From assembly GCF_021568285.1 (NCBI RefSeq), contig NZ_JAKGTQ010000004.1, positions 124,001 through 188,000 of the forward strand: a stretch of 64,000 nucleotides of DNA, written 5' to 3'. Under the pieces are notes generated by a model that worked only from the letters and a program-made list of their open reading frames with translations, searched no databases and was not told the origin of the DNA. Below are positions 1 through 7,873 of the stretch, piece after piece. Position 1 is the stretch's first letter, and each line of letters opens with the position of its first letter. A program made the translations under genes and the position numbers. This stretch comes from Rheinheimera sp. UJ63. Its GTDB lineage: Bacteria; Pseudomonadota; Gammaproteobacteria; Enterobacterales; Alteromonadaceae.

Positions 1-578
1 AACAGGCATTAGCCGCATCAGCTGTTAACACTGAACGTCAGGTAGCCGCAGAGGTACCCGAGTTGCATCAGCATAATGCTGCCGATGAGCATACGCATGC
101 TGCGGCAGAGCATTCACATGACGCCGATGATTTTACGCAGCTTGGTACTCATGTGCATGGGGTTGCCAGCCTGACATTGATTTTAGAAGGAAATGAGTTG
201 CAGTTAGCATTGCAAGCTGCGGCGGCTACCATTGTGGGCTTTGAACACGCCCCGCGTACTGCCGAGCAAAAGCAAGAATTAACGCTGGCATTAGACATCC
301 TATCCCAAGGCCAGTGGTTAAATTTAAGTAAGGATGCAAACTGTGAAATTCAAGGCAGTGATGCGAGCACGGATCTGACCGAGCGTACCTACAGTGGTCA
401 CGGTGATTTTTATGCCAATATCAGTTTTTTATGTCAGCGCCCAGCATTGTTACAACAGCTTGATGTGAGTTTATTTAATCTGCTCCCGTCGCTACAAACG
501 ATGGATGTGCAGTGGGTGTTAAATGGTCAACAAGGTGCCGCTAAAGCGACGTTGGGCAACAGCCAAGTGCGCTTTTAA
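1..578 (+). CDS. zrgA: ZrgA-like zinc-binding protein (DUF2796), 5' end outside window
   Basis: The reading frame is open back to the first bases of the window, so the gene starts upstream; the first TTG at 63 is not its true start. The visible part is a His-rich stretch (HQH, HTH, EHSH, HVHG) followed by a compact domain of about 140 residues. This is the layout of DUF2796/ZrgA, periplasmic proteins of Vibrio-type zinc-regulated ABC uptake systems that bind Zn(II) through the His-rich segment. The signal peptide must lie outside the window. The ATPase and permease expected with it are at 1350-3310, but a strong bidirectional terminator (697-731) and an inverted DUF3299 gene lie between, so it is probably a separate transcript. 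The family call is good; the metal is inferred from homologues. Confidence 0.75.
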   Translation, partial: QALAASAVNTERQVAAEVPELHQHNAADEHTHAAAEHSHDADDFTQLGTHVHGVASLTLILEGNELQLALQAAAATIVGFEHAPRTAEQKQELTLALDILSQGQWLNLSKDANCEIQGSDASTDLTERTYSGHGDFYANISFLCQRPALLQQLDVSLFNLLPSLQTMDVQWVLNGQQGAAKATLGNSQVRF

Positions 579-696
579 ATAAAGCCTAATGGATCCGCAC
601 AACAGTGCTGTAATGCGTATGAGCCTATTGCTTCTGTAGATAGTAGATGAATGCGTTTGTGCGCGCATTTATTGGTTAAAACAGGCACTAGCCGAT

Positions 697-731
697 AAAA
701 AAACCGGTCATTTAACGTGACCGGTTTTTTT
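697..731. terminator. Bidirectional intrinsic terminator
   Basis: A perfect 7-bp stem (CCGGTCA at 704-710, TGACCGG at 718-724) with a 7-nt loop is flanked by A7 on the left and T7 on the right. It can end both the zrgA-like gene on the plus strand and the DUF3299 gene on the minus strand, which converge on it. Confidence 0.9.
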
Positions 732-754
732 GTACGCAGATAAACGGAGTAACA

Positions 755-1300
755 TTACCAAGTATATTCTTCTACTTTATCCGCTTTCATACTGTAAGCC
801 GCATTTGCTAAATCGTGAGACATGCTTTCGGTCGTAATAGTACCAATTATCCAAAAGGGTGAATAAATCATATCTGCACGCAGGTTCGATGCACCACTGA
901 CATAAATAATTTGATTTGGTGGTGGTGGCGGTACGTGGATACAGGCACCAAAGTACGGTACGAGAAAGAAGCTCGTCACATTCTGATCAGCATCAAATTC
1001 CAGAGGTACAATAAAGCCAGGGATCTTGACTTTAACGTTATTGAACTCGGGTTTAACTTTGGCGGACTGCAAAATTTGCTGCCAAGCTTGTGCGGCAGGA
1101 TCTTCACCATTGTAGTTTTCTTCAAACGGTGAGGGCTGGCTATAATCATGCGCCACTTCGGGCATGGCCATTAACGCCTGTAAATCATCTTCAGGCATTA
1201 AATCCGTCCACTCAATGGTTTTTACTTCGTTTGCATGCACGCTAAAAGCCAGACTTGCGGCCAGTACCAGAGAAAACGCAACAGACAACTTCTTGAACAT
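755..1300 (-). CDS. DUF3299 periplasmic protein of the zinc-regulated locus
   Basis: 181 residues with a clear Sec signal peptide (MFKK start, hydrophobic core, VHA-N cleavage near residue 23). The mature part carries the DUF3299 signature: an IPGFIVPL segment, then FFLVPYFGACIHVPPPPPNQ around residues 112-130 with one Cys, one His and a run of prolines. The biochemical function of DUF3299 is not established. It recurs beside LolD/FtsX-like ABC genes and ZrgA-like proteins in Vibrio and Alteromonadales, which suggests a part in metal uptake or handling in the periplasm. It is divergent from the ABC ATPase gene with only 49 bp between, so they probably share a control region. The Cys/His pair could bind metal, but that is inference. 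Confidence 0.8.
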   Translation of the reverse strand: MFKKLSVAFSLVLAASLAFSVHANEVKTIEWTDLMPEDDLQALMAMPEVAHDYSQPSPFEENYNGEDPAAQAWQQILQSAKVKPEFNNVKVKIPGFIVPLEFDADQNVTSFFLVPYFGACIHVPPPPPNQIIYVSGASNLRADMIYSPFWIIGTITTESMSHDLANAAYSMKADKVEEYTW

Positions 1301-1327
1301 TGGAGCTTCGCCTCTTAATTTTGCATA

Positions 1328-1343
1328 ATAGCTGTAGGGCTAT
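1328..1343. promoter_or_regulatory. Small palindrome in the DUF3299/ABC divergent spacer
   Basis: ATAGC-N6-GCTAT lies in the 49-bp divergent spacer, where an operator for both units would be expected. It does not resemble the usual gammaproteobacterial Zur box, so the regulator is unknown and the call is tentative. Confidence 0.25.
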
Positions 1344-1349
1344 CATAGC

Positions 1350-2060
1350 ATGCACAATGGAGTACCTGTGACCACCAAGCCGAAAATTCCTGCTATTGAA
1401 CTCAAAGATCTGCAATTCTGGTATCGCGCCGGTGCTTGGCAATTGTCATTACCGGCAGTAACACTTGAACATGGCCAACATTTATTTATACAAGGCGCTT
1501 CAGGCTCGGGTAAAACGACCTTGTTAAACTTGCTGGCGGGCATCACAGCACCCAGTGCCGGAGAATTATGGGTGCAAGGCCATGCCATGCATCAACTTAG
1601 CGCAGCAAAACGCGATAAGCTGCGAGCCAGTCAAATTGGTGTGGTGTTTCAACAGCTCAATTTAATTCCTTATCTTTCAGTTTTAGATAACGTACTGTTA
1701 CGCGCCACCTTTGCGGGTCAAGCGGCTATCACTTTACAGCAACGTGCCATCGATTTATTAAGGGCGCTAGGACTCACCGATGATTTACAGCGGCAGCGTG
1801 CCAGTGCCTTAAGTGTTGGCCAACAGCAACGGGTGGCCATTGCGCGCGCCTTGTTAACGCAACCCGCTTTGTTAATCGCTGACGAGCCGACTTCGGCGCT
1901 GGATGCGAATAATCGCGACGCCTTTATGCAAGTACTGTTAACCGAAGCGGATAAGTGTGCAACAACAGTTATTTTTGTTAGCCATGATCAGCAACTCAAG
2001 CGCTATTTTCACTTTGAGTTATCGATGGCTGATTTGGCCAAAGGAGTGGTGGCATGTTAA
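1350..2060 (+). CDS. LolD/MacB-type ABC transporter ATPase (ZrgB-like)
   Basis: 236 residues with a complete ABC nucleotide-binding domain: Walker A GASGSGKTT (about 49-57), Q-loop Gln 101, signature LSVGQQQR (about 154-161), Walker B LLIADEP (about 174-180) and a switch His in VSHDQQ. It belongs to the LolD/MacB/FtsE branch, which pairs with FtsX-type permeases; the next gene is one and overlaps it by 7 nt, so the two are translationally coupled. In Vibrio the matching pair (ZrgB/ZrgC) works with ZrgA in zinc uptake. Start choice is open: ATG 1350 has no good ribosome site, while GTG 1368 has GGAG five bases upstream and would drop six residues. Confidence 0.85.
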   Translation: MHNGVPVTTKPKIPAIELKDLQFWYRAGAWQLSLPAVTLEHGQHLFIQGASGSGKTTLLNLLAGITAPSAGELWVQGHAMHQLSAAKRDKLRASQIGVVFQQLNLIPYLSVLDNVLLRATFAGQAAITLQQRAIDLLRALGLTDDLQRQRASALSVGQQQRVAIARALLTQPALLIADEPTSALDANNRDAFMQVLLTEADKCATTVIFVSHDQQLKRYFHFELSMADLAKGVVAC

Positions 2061-3310
2061 TCAAACTGGCACGTCTGAGTTTATGGAACCGGAAAGGCAC
2101 AGCGTTAATGACCTTATTGTCGCTAACGCTCAGTTTAGTGTTGCTATTAGGCATCGAACATATTCGCAAAGAAGCGCGCAGCAGCTTTACTAATACCGTA
2201 TCGGGTACGGATTTAATTGTGGGGGCGCGCTCCGGGCAATTAAATTTATTGTTGTATTCGGTCTTTAGACTTGGCAATGCTACCGCAAATGTCAGTTGGG
2301 CAACCTATGAACGTATTGCTAAGCATCCACAAATTAGTTGGACCATCCCGCTAGCCTTGGGTGACTCGCATCGAGGTTATCGTGTGCTAGGCACAAATCA
2401 AGGTTACTTTGAGCATTATCGCTATGCCAACCAGCAAGGTTTAAGCTTTGCTGCTGGCGAGCAATTTGCAGGCGTCTACGAGGCGGTATTGGGGGCAGAA
2501 GTCGCTAAACAATTAGGCTATCAGCTAGGGCAAGAAATCACGCTGGCGCATGGTGTAGGCGCCGTCAGTTTTTCTGAGCATAAAGATAAACCTTTTGTGA
2601 TTAAAGGTATCTTAGCGGCCACGGGCACACCGGTTGATCAAACCGTGCATATTAGCCTTGAGGGCATAGAAGCGATACATATCGATTGGCAGCAAGGTGC
2701 GCCAATGCCCGGGCGTAAAATTAGCGCTGAACAAACCTTAGAAATGGATTTAACCCCAAAGGCGTTAACGGCTTTTATGGTGGGGCTTAATTCAAGAATG
2801 GCCACTTTTGTTGTGCAGCGGCAAATTAATGAGTTTCGTGGTGAGCCGTTAACCGCCATTTTACCCGGCGTGGCTTTAGCTGAACTGTGGCAAATGCTCA
2901 GTATTGTTGAGAATATTTTGTTGTTAATCACGCTCATGGTGCTTGCTGCCGGTTTAGTTGGCATGATGACAACTTTACTGGCATCGATGCGCGAGCGGCA
3001 GCGTGAAGTGGCCATCTTACGTGCGGTAGGGGCGAGCCCGTGGTATGTTTTTTGGTTAATTCAATTAGAAGTGCTGTTATTAACCCTAGTTGCTATGTTG
3101 CTGTCGGCAGCGGTCTTGTTGTTAACGTTATTTGGTGTGCAAGATTGGCTAGCAGCACATTATGGCCTGTTTATCAGCGTGATGCCCTTTAGCACCGAAA
3201 CGTTGTACTGGGCAGCCGGCATTTTAGCGGCAGCCAGTGTCTTGGCGTGCATTCCGGCATTTGTGGCCTATCGAAAAGCCTTAACCGATGGTTTAAGCGT
3301 AAAATTATAA
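2054..3310 (+). CDS. FtsX-type ABC permease (ZrgC-like)
   Basis: 418 residues. A first membrane helix (about 18-36) is followed by a large periplasmic MacB-PCD-like region (about 40-270) and three C-terminal helices. Between the second and third helices sits the FtsX hallmark RQREVAILRAVGAS, the cytoplasmic coupling loop to the ATPase. The start codon overlaps the end of the ATPase gene (ATGTTAA), which indicates a heterodimeric ATPase/permease unit. FtsX-type permeases are mostly mechanotransmitters or lipoprotein and peptide exporters, so how this pair supports zinc acquisition is not obvious from sequence. The zinc link rests on the neighbouring ZrgA-like and DUF3299 genes. Confidence 0.85.
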   Translation: MLIKLARLSLWNRKGTALMTLLSLTLSLVLLLGIEHIRKEARSSFTNTVSGTDLIVGARSGQLNLLLYSVFRLGNATANVSWATYERIAKHPQISWTIPLALGDSHRGYRVLGTNQGYFEHYRYANQQGLSFAAGEQFAGVYEAVLGAEVAKQLGYQLGQEITLAHGVGAVSFSEHKDKPFVIKGILAATGTPVDQTVHISLEGIEAIHIDWQQGAPMPGRKISAEQTLEMDLTPKALTAFMVGLNSRMATFVVQRQINEFRGEPLTAILPGVALAELWQMLSIVENILLLITLMVLAAGLVGMMTTLLASMRERQREVAILRAVGASPWYVFWLIQLEVLLLTLVAMLLSAAVLLLTLFGVQDWLAAHYGLFISVMPFSTETLYWAAGILAAASVLACIPAFVAYRKALTDGLSVKL

Positions 3311-3318
3311 GGTTTAAC

Positions 3319-3819
3319 ATGAAATTATTTATGGTGTATTTGGGTGGTACCGCTCCGGGCGCGAATATTGAAGTGCATGATATACGCTTTGTGGTCGGTG
3401 ACAGTATTAAAGATACTTATCCGCAGTTACGGCAGCAATGGTTTGGTGAAGCCAAAGGCCTGCACCTAGATAGCTATTTAGAAGTGCATGATATTGATGG
3501 TTATCACATCACGTTGGTTGCCGAGCCGGTGCAGCAAGCGCAAAAGCTTTATTTTGTTAACTTTGGTGGCTATTACCCAGCGCAAATGGCAGAGCAGCAC
3601 GAGTTTATGCTGTGTGTGGCAAGCTCTGCGGCTGAAGCTAAAAAGCGTGCCAAGGCGGCATTACTGATTAAAGCACAAAGCCCACATAAAGACGATTTAC
3701 TGGAACTGGATGACTTGATTCAGCTCGATCAGCTGCAAGGTTACTATATTGAGTTACAACCGAGCGGAGCTAATCAAGCACAGCAGCCGGACTGGTTTGG
3801 TTATGAGGTGATTGGCTAA
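3319..3819 (+). CDS. DUF1543 domain protein
   Basis: 166 residues from ATG 3319, chosen because the frame's longer 5' extension overlaps the permease gene and does not look like protein. It contains two related halves: VYLGGTAPGANIEVHDIRFVV and, further on, YFVNFGGYYPAQMAEQHEF, each followed by a basic helix. This is the DUF1543 layout. The function is unknown. It follows the permease by 8 bp and is probably the last gene of that operon. Its 3' end overlaps the convergent YdjM-like gene by 50 bp. There is no signal peptide, so it is cytoplasmic. Confidence 0.75.
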   Translation: MKLFMVYLGGTAPGANIEVHDIRFVVGDSIKDTYPQLRQQWFGEAKGLHLDSYLEVHDIDGYHITLVAEPVQQAQKLYFVNFGGYYPAQMAEQHEFMLCVASSAAEAKKRAKAALLIKAQSPHKDDLLELDDLIQLDQLQGYYIELQPSGANQAQQPDWFGYEVIG

Positions 3820-4801
3820 GCTCAGTAGGTGCCTCACCTTTTAGCGTTAACCAAATCCAATTGAGGGTAGCTGAAAGCTCTAATTTACGCGGTAAGCGTA
3901 ATGAGGTTTCAGCTGCTTGCTCGGCCACCACAAAACTAAAAGCATAATTTTGTTGCTGTCCCATGCGCAGATCGGTTAACACAATTTGCTGTTGTTGCTG
4001 CTCTAAGGCATAAAAGCCATGGCTGAAACTGGCTAACTTTTGCACGTCAGGATGCAAAGCATATTGCTCAAGCAAAAGAGGATCTTGTTCAAAACGCACC
4101 AATTCAATGGTAGCTTCCTTTTTGAGTAATGAATAAAACCCTTCGTAATAGGCTTCATCCGTTCGGATCAACACGCGCCAAAGTAGCGTATTTAACGCGG
4201 TAGGTTGCACCAACAATTTCGTGGAGTGGTCATAAACCTCCGTTAATTGGCTTTTCACTACACCGGTTACATGTTGTTGCGCCGCCATACTCCACAACAG
4301 ATAACAGCTTGAAAAGACTAATCCTGCCGTATTGGCTGCGAGTAGTGTTTTACCTTTGAGTAATACCCAAATAACGCCAAGTAATAGCGGTAAGGTATAC
4401 AAGGGATCAATAATAAAGATACTGCCAACACCATACGGATAGTCAGAAAAGGGTAGCGCAAGCTGTGTCCCATAGATGGTCATGGTGTCGAGTAGTGGAT
4501 GGGTGATCAATACCAGCCACAAGCCGAGTAACCAATGTTTGTAGTGGGCCATTTCATTATGAATGCGACAAACGAGCAGCGCGAGCAAAGGAGAGAATAA
4601 GGTTAGATAAAACAAAGAATGACTAAAACCGCGATGCTGTACCATATTGCTAAGGTCATCGCCGTAATCGATTAAAACATCTAAATCAGGCAGTGTTCCG
4701 GCAATAGCGCCCCATAGGGCGGCTTTTTTAATTGAGGTGTGTTTACCCACTACTGCAACAGCGACCGCTGAACCCAGTGCTATTTGAGATAGTGAATCCA
4801 T
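3770..4801 (-). CDS. YdjM-family inner-membrane metal-dependent hydrolase (DUF457)
   Basis: 343 residues. The N-terminus MDSLSQIALGSA, followed by GTLPDLDVL and the His motif HRGFSHSL (about 56-63), is typical of the YdjM/YbcI membrane-bound putative hydrolases. A second conserved cluster, THPLLDTMTIYGTQ, follows near 100-113. Four to five membrane helices occupy the N-terminal half, and the C-terminal half is a soluble domain of about 150 residues. The substrate is unknown. E. coli ydjM is LexA-controlled, but no LexA box is visible in the 35 bp upstream here. It lies just downstream of the acyltransferase gene on the same strand and may be co-transcribed with it. A short poly-Gln run (about five residues) lies in the C-terminal domain. 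Confidence 0.8.
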   Translation of the reverse strand: MDSLSQIALGSAVAVAVVGKHTSIKKAALWGAIAGTLPDLDVLIDYGDDLSNMVQHRGFSHSLFYLTLFSPLLALLVCRIHNEMAHYKHWLLGLWLVLITHPLLDTMTIYGTQLALPFSDYPYGVGSIFIIDPLYTLPLLLGVIWVLLKGKTLLAANTAGLVFSSCYLLWSMAAQQHVTGVVKSQLTEVYDHSTKLLVQPTALNTLLWRVLIRTDEAYYEGFYSLLKKEATIELVRFEQDPLLLEQYALHPDVQKLASFSHGFYALEQQQQQIVLTDLRMGQQQNYAFSFVVAEQAAETSLRLPRKLELSATLNWIWLTLKGEAPTELSQSPHNQTSPAAVLD

Positions 4802-4836
4802 ATAAACAAGATGCTCATTAAAAAGGTTTAGGGGTG

Positions 4837-5646
4837 TTAAGCGTTATAATGCTCAAAAGAGCCATGTCGTAACTGTGCCGCAAGAACTCGCCATAACTCT
4901 CGATAATCATCGCAAAGTGTATGTATACACTTATCAATGTCTAGGTAATAGGCTGCACGTTTGCCATTTAGTTCAATCGGATTACTGATTTGCTGAAACT
5001 GAAACCCAACACGATTGAGCATTCGTGCTAAAGCGGGGGCAACCGCTACATAGGCATGCTTTAAATTTAATAAGCGTGCTTGCTCTAAGGCTGCAAGGTA
5101 TAAACCGGCAGAGATGTAGCGATAGTGTGTTTGAGTATCGGTATCTGATACCGCAGCAACTTGTGACAAAATGGGGTTTTGTTGGCTTTGAATATTTCTT
5201 CTAAATGAAGCGGCAACCGCTAAACGAGAAAACTCACTCACGGCTTCACGATCAAAAGCGCTGGGTATTAAGTCAGGCTGCGTAAATTCGTCTTTGAAAT
5301 AATGTTCGATAGGCAGCAGTTCAGCGTCATTGTTTGACGCGATTAACCGTAAAGTACCCGCAGATTCACCCGTTCTTCGATGTTGTAATAAGCAGTGAAT
5401 AGAACGGCGGTCATAATGATCTAACTCTAAACCTGAAGGTCTGACAGGTTCATAAGCTAATTCTTCACAGTAGACTTGATGCCTTAAGCGGAAAACGCGG
5501 TCTCGATCTTCGCGGCTAAAGGCTTTTTTAAGCTCAAAATCTTGGCTAAAACAGGTGGTCCAATGTAAGTTGTGTGGTGCTTTTGCTGTAACAGTAGAAA
5601 CACACTGTTCAGTCGGCGCGACAACAGCCTGATTATTTTGATACAT
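4837..5646 (-). CDS. PEP-CTERM/exosortase system-associated acyltransferase
   Basis: 269 residues resembling autoinducer synthase/GNAT-type enzymes. The FRLRHQVYCEELAYE motif (about 52-66) and the later AVSEFSRLAVA segment match the family annotated as PEP-CTERM/exosortase-associated acyltransferases, relatives of LuxI. The N-terminal 30 residues are variable. These genes usually travel with exosortase and exopolysaccharide loci, and none is visible here, so it is an orphan in this window. The acyl donor and product are unknown. It is followed after 35 bp by the YdjM-like gene. Its long AT-rich upstream region contains a repeated ATGCCGCGAG (see findings). Confidence 0.75.
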   Translation of the reverse strand: MYQNNQAVVAPTEQCVSTVTAKAPHNLHWTTCFSQDFELKKAFSREDRDRVFRLRHQVYCEELAYEPVRPSGLELDHYDRRSIHCLLQHRRTGESAGTLRLIASNNDAELLPIEHYFKDEFTQPDLIPSAFDREAVSEFSRLAVAASFRRNIQSQQNPILSQVAAVSDTDTQTHYRYISAGLYLAALEQARLLNLKHAYVAVAPALARMLNRVGFQFQQISNPIELNGKRAAYYLDIDKCIHTLCDDYRELWRVLAAQLRHGSFEHYNA

Positions 5647-5737
5647 AGCAAAAACCCTAAATGCGGCAAAAGTGTTTATTTTTTACAGCAGTTATACGTT
5701 CATTGGGTGAAAAGACTTAACACACCTGAATAAAAAC

Positions 5738-5777
5738 ATGCCGCGAGTCAACTACTATGCCGACAAGATGCCGCGAG
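5738..5777. repeat. Direct repeat upstream of the acyltransferase gene
   Basis: The 10-mer ATGCCGCGAG occurs at 5738-5747 and 5768-5777, 30 bp apart (about three helical turns), with a partial ATGCCG copy at 5757. It lies 92-131 bp upstream of the acyltransferase start and could be a regulator site. No known consensus is recognised. Confidence 0.4.
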
Positions 5778-6010
5778 ATCAATGCAGAACAGCCATTTTT
5801 TTACCAGTATGAGCAGGATTTTACTTAATATAATGAAATATCTAATTAAATATTTTTAGGCTGAAAACGGGATCTGCTGTAACTATGTAAGAAATAGCTT
5901 AATAAAATTATTTTAAGGTTAACTTATGCTGAATCGCTCTGCAAAATCTACAGTTATATTGCAAAAAAGCACTTTTAGTAGGAAAGCTCAGTAACACAGA
6001 ATGTTGTTGC

Positions 6011-6042
6011 TGAAATGAAAAACGGCGCTTAAAAAACGCCGT
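6011..6042 (-). terminator. Minus-strand terminator, probably the original ssrA terminator
   Basis: The stem is ACGGCG (6022-6027) with CGCCGT (6037-6042). Read on the minus strand, the hairpin ends in TTTTCATTT. It lies 8 bp downstream of the displaced ssrA 3' end copy, the same relative order as ssrA and its present terminator at 9921-9948. Confidence 0.7.
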
Positions 6043-6262
6043 ATTCAATGTGGTGGAGCTGGGAGGGCACCGGTTTGGTGTTTATTATAGTCGCCAAAAT
6101 AGTTCATCCTTAGTTTAAGTAAGCTTCTTATGGTTTATGCTTGCGCAGGAGCTACGGAGTTCTATTTGTCAGAAGCTAGCAGATAGTCGTTTGACACGTA
6201 TTTTTTACAGCAAGCTAGGACATTTCCAATCTCTGTTAATGCCTCTTAATAGTAGATTTTAA

Positions 6263-7171
6263 TCAATAATCATCCCAATAAGGGGGGGCTCCAAAATAAG
6301 AGCTCATAAAATCGAGAAAGACACGTAGCTTTGGCGCCAGAAGTTTCCGATGAGGGTAAACTGCATATAAGCTCATCGCATCCACTTCAATGTCATTTAA
6401 CATGGTTTTGAGCTTGCCTTGTTTTAGTGCTTCACCCACGATAAAAGTTGGTTGTAGAATATACCCTTCACCAGCAGTAGCTGCTGCCGTCAATATCTGA
6501 CCATTGTTTGCAGTCAATCCTACTTGATTATTCTGTGAATTAGCGCGTAATACCCTCATGAGTGGGTGGTTGGATGAGGCGTAATCCGTGTAGCTGTAAT
6601 GTAAGAAATGCGAGCTGTTCAATTCATCAGGCTGGCTGGGATTTCCGTACTTTTCAATGTATGAAGGGGCTGCGCAAAGCACAAGTTTTATTGGCGCTAT
6701 TTTTTTTGCAATTAATGATGAGCTTTTTAAGTTCCCAATTCTCAGAGCTACATCAAACCCTTCTTCGATGACATCCACCTTACGATCACTCAACTCTAGG
6801 TTAACACCCACTTCCGGATACTTTTTTTTGAAATCCCGTATGAGGGGTGCAAGGTGCAATGTTGAAAAGTCTACTGGCGCACTGATTTGTAATAGACCTT
6901 TTGCAGTACTTTGCAACTCACCAAAGTGGTTTTCCATGTCATGAACACTCTCCAGAATATGCATGGCATGATGTAAACACTGTTCACCTTCTTGGGTTAA
7001 GTGAACGCGCCGAGTTGTTCGGTTAAACAGTCTTACGCCAAGCTGATCCTCAAGCTGCGATACATATTTACTTACTAGTTGATTTGATGTCTCTAGTTTC
7101 TCAGCAGCTTTGGTAAAGCTGCCTAGCTCTGCCACGGTAACAAACGCTTTCATTGTGTCTAATCGATCCAT
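6263..7171 (-). CDS. LysR-family transcriptional regulator
   Basis: 302 residues. The N-terminal winged helix-turn-helix (about 1-60) contains AFVTVAELGSFTKAAEKL and ends with LFNRTTRRVHLTQEG, typical of the CrgA-like LysR subgroup. The remaining 210 residues form the co-inducer-binding domain. It is divergent from the DoxX-YqjG-DODA operon with a 148-bp spacer carrying a long palindrome, so it is very probably the operon's regulator, responding to a quinone or aromatic compound. The effector cannot be read from the sequence. It lies inside the ssrA-borne element. Confidence 0.88.
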   Translation of the reverse strand: MDRLDTMKAFVTVAELGSFTKAAEKLETSNQLVSKYVSQLEDQLGVRLFNRTTRRVHLTQEGEQCLHHAMHILESVHDMENHFGELQSTAKGLLQISAPVDFSTLHLAPLIRDFKKKYPEVGVNLELSDRKVDVIEEGFDVALRIGNLKSSSLIAKKIAPIKLVLCAAPSYIEKYGNPSQPDELNSSHFLHYSYTDYASSNHPLMRVLRANSQNNQVGLTANNGQILTAAATAGEGYILQPTFIVGEALKQGKLKTMLNDIEVDAMSLYAVYPHRKLLAPKLRVFLDFMSSYFGAPPYWDDY

Positions 7172-7190
7172 AGATAAATTCTATATTACA

Positions 7191-7224
7191 AATGATATGT
7201 TGATAATTATTCCATAATATCATT
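7191..7224. promoter_or_regulatory. Candidate LysR operator in the divergent spacer
   Basis: AATGATAT (7191-7198) and ATATCATT (7217-7224) form a perfect 8-bp inverted repeat with 18 bp between. It sits 19 bp from the regulator start and about 95 bp from the DoxX start, where LysR proteins usually bind. Confidence 0.5.
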
Positions 7225-7319
7225 ATTTATCCATTTTTATGTTGTTAGTAGTATAGATCTCAACCTGATTGAGGTGGTCAGCTCGGTCAGTCTTCAATAA
7301 TTACTTAGAGAGGGATTCC

Positions 7320-7763
7320 ATGATGAACAAGCAAACTATACATAATATATTGAAATCAGATGCAGGCGTTGCTGCGTTAGCTTTAAGAGTACCTGTTGGG
7401 ATTATCCTAGCTGCTCATGGTGCACAGAAATTGTTTGGCTGGTTTGGCGGTTATGGTCTTGAAGGTACTGGGCAATGGTTGGAAAGTATCGGATTGGCGC
7501 CAGGGTATTTGATGGCCCTCTTGGCAGGTAGCGCAGAATTCTTTGGTGGAATAGCCTTGATTCTTGGCTTGTTAACCAGACCTGCTGCAGCGGTAAGTGC
7601 TTTTACTATGTTAGTGGCCATTTTTAGCGTGCACTTTGAGCATGGTCTTTTCTTATCAAACAATGGATATGAATTTGCTCTTGCTTTGTTAGCTGCAACA
7701 GTAGCGCTAACCATTCAAGGAGCTGGAAGCTATGCAGTGGATAATGCCATAACAAAAACGTAG
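7320..7763 (+). CDS. DoxX-family membrane protein
   Basis: 147 residues from ATG 7320, preceded at five bases by GAGAGGG; the longer upstream frame has no such site. It has four predicted membrane helices and the DoxX features LRVPVGIILAAHGAQKLFGWF (about 22-42) and GLTRPAAAVSAFTMLVAIF. DoxX/YqjF proteins are small quinone-related membrane proteins. E. coli yqjF is induced by aromatic and nitroaromatic compounds through a LysR-type regulator and lies beside yqjG, whose counterpart is the next gene here. A role in quinone or catechol detoxification is inferred from that parallel. Confidence 0.85.
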   Translation: MMNKQTIHNILKSDAGVAALALRVPVGIILAAHGAQKLFGWFGGYGLEGTGQWLESIGLAPGYLMALLAGSAEFFGGIALILGLLTRPAAAVSAFTMLVAIFSVHFEHGLFLSNNGYEFALALLAATVALTIQGAGSYAVDNAITKT

Positions 7764-7873
7764 TGGGTTGTGCTTCAAAAGATAATCTTTCGCTCTAAAA
7801 GCAAGCTGCTTGATTTTTATCAGTAGTGCCTTTCTGTGTAGCAGGAAGGCCATTTCTATGGAGGTATTAGCCA

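Larger units (their letters stand above)
5647..6262. other. Gene-free AT-rich stretch with displaced ssrA end
   Basis: 616 bp without a recognisable protein gene. It holds the acyltransferase upstream region with its direct repeat, a possible 22-codon ORF at 5926-5994 (ATG preceded by AAGG, no homology recognised), a minus-strand terminator hairpin at 6022-6042, and the 12-bp copy of the ssrA 3' end at 6051-6062. From 6063 to 6262 I see no further gene or RNA. Confidence 0.6.

Noticed and set aside
63-578. TTG at 63 as the start of the ZrgA-like gene
   Set aside because: The frame is open without a stop back to base 3, and a signal peptide is missing, so the gene begins outside the window.
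911-1132. Plus-strand reading frame inside the DUF3299 gene
   Set aside because: It is an antisense shadow; the minus-strand product has a signal peptide and family motifs.
6051-6080. A complete tRNA gene, because TGGTGGAGCTGG looks like a tRNA 3' end
   Set aside because: No T-arm, anticodon arm or acceptor partner follows; only the last 12 bases match, and they match ssrA.
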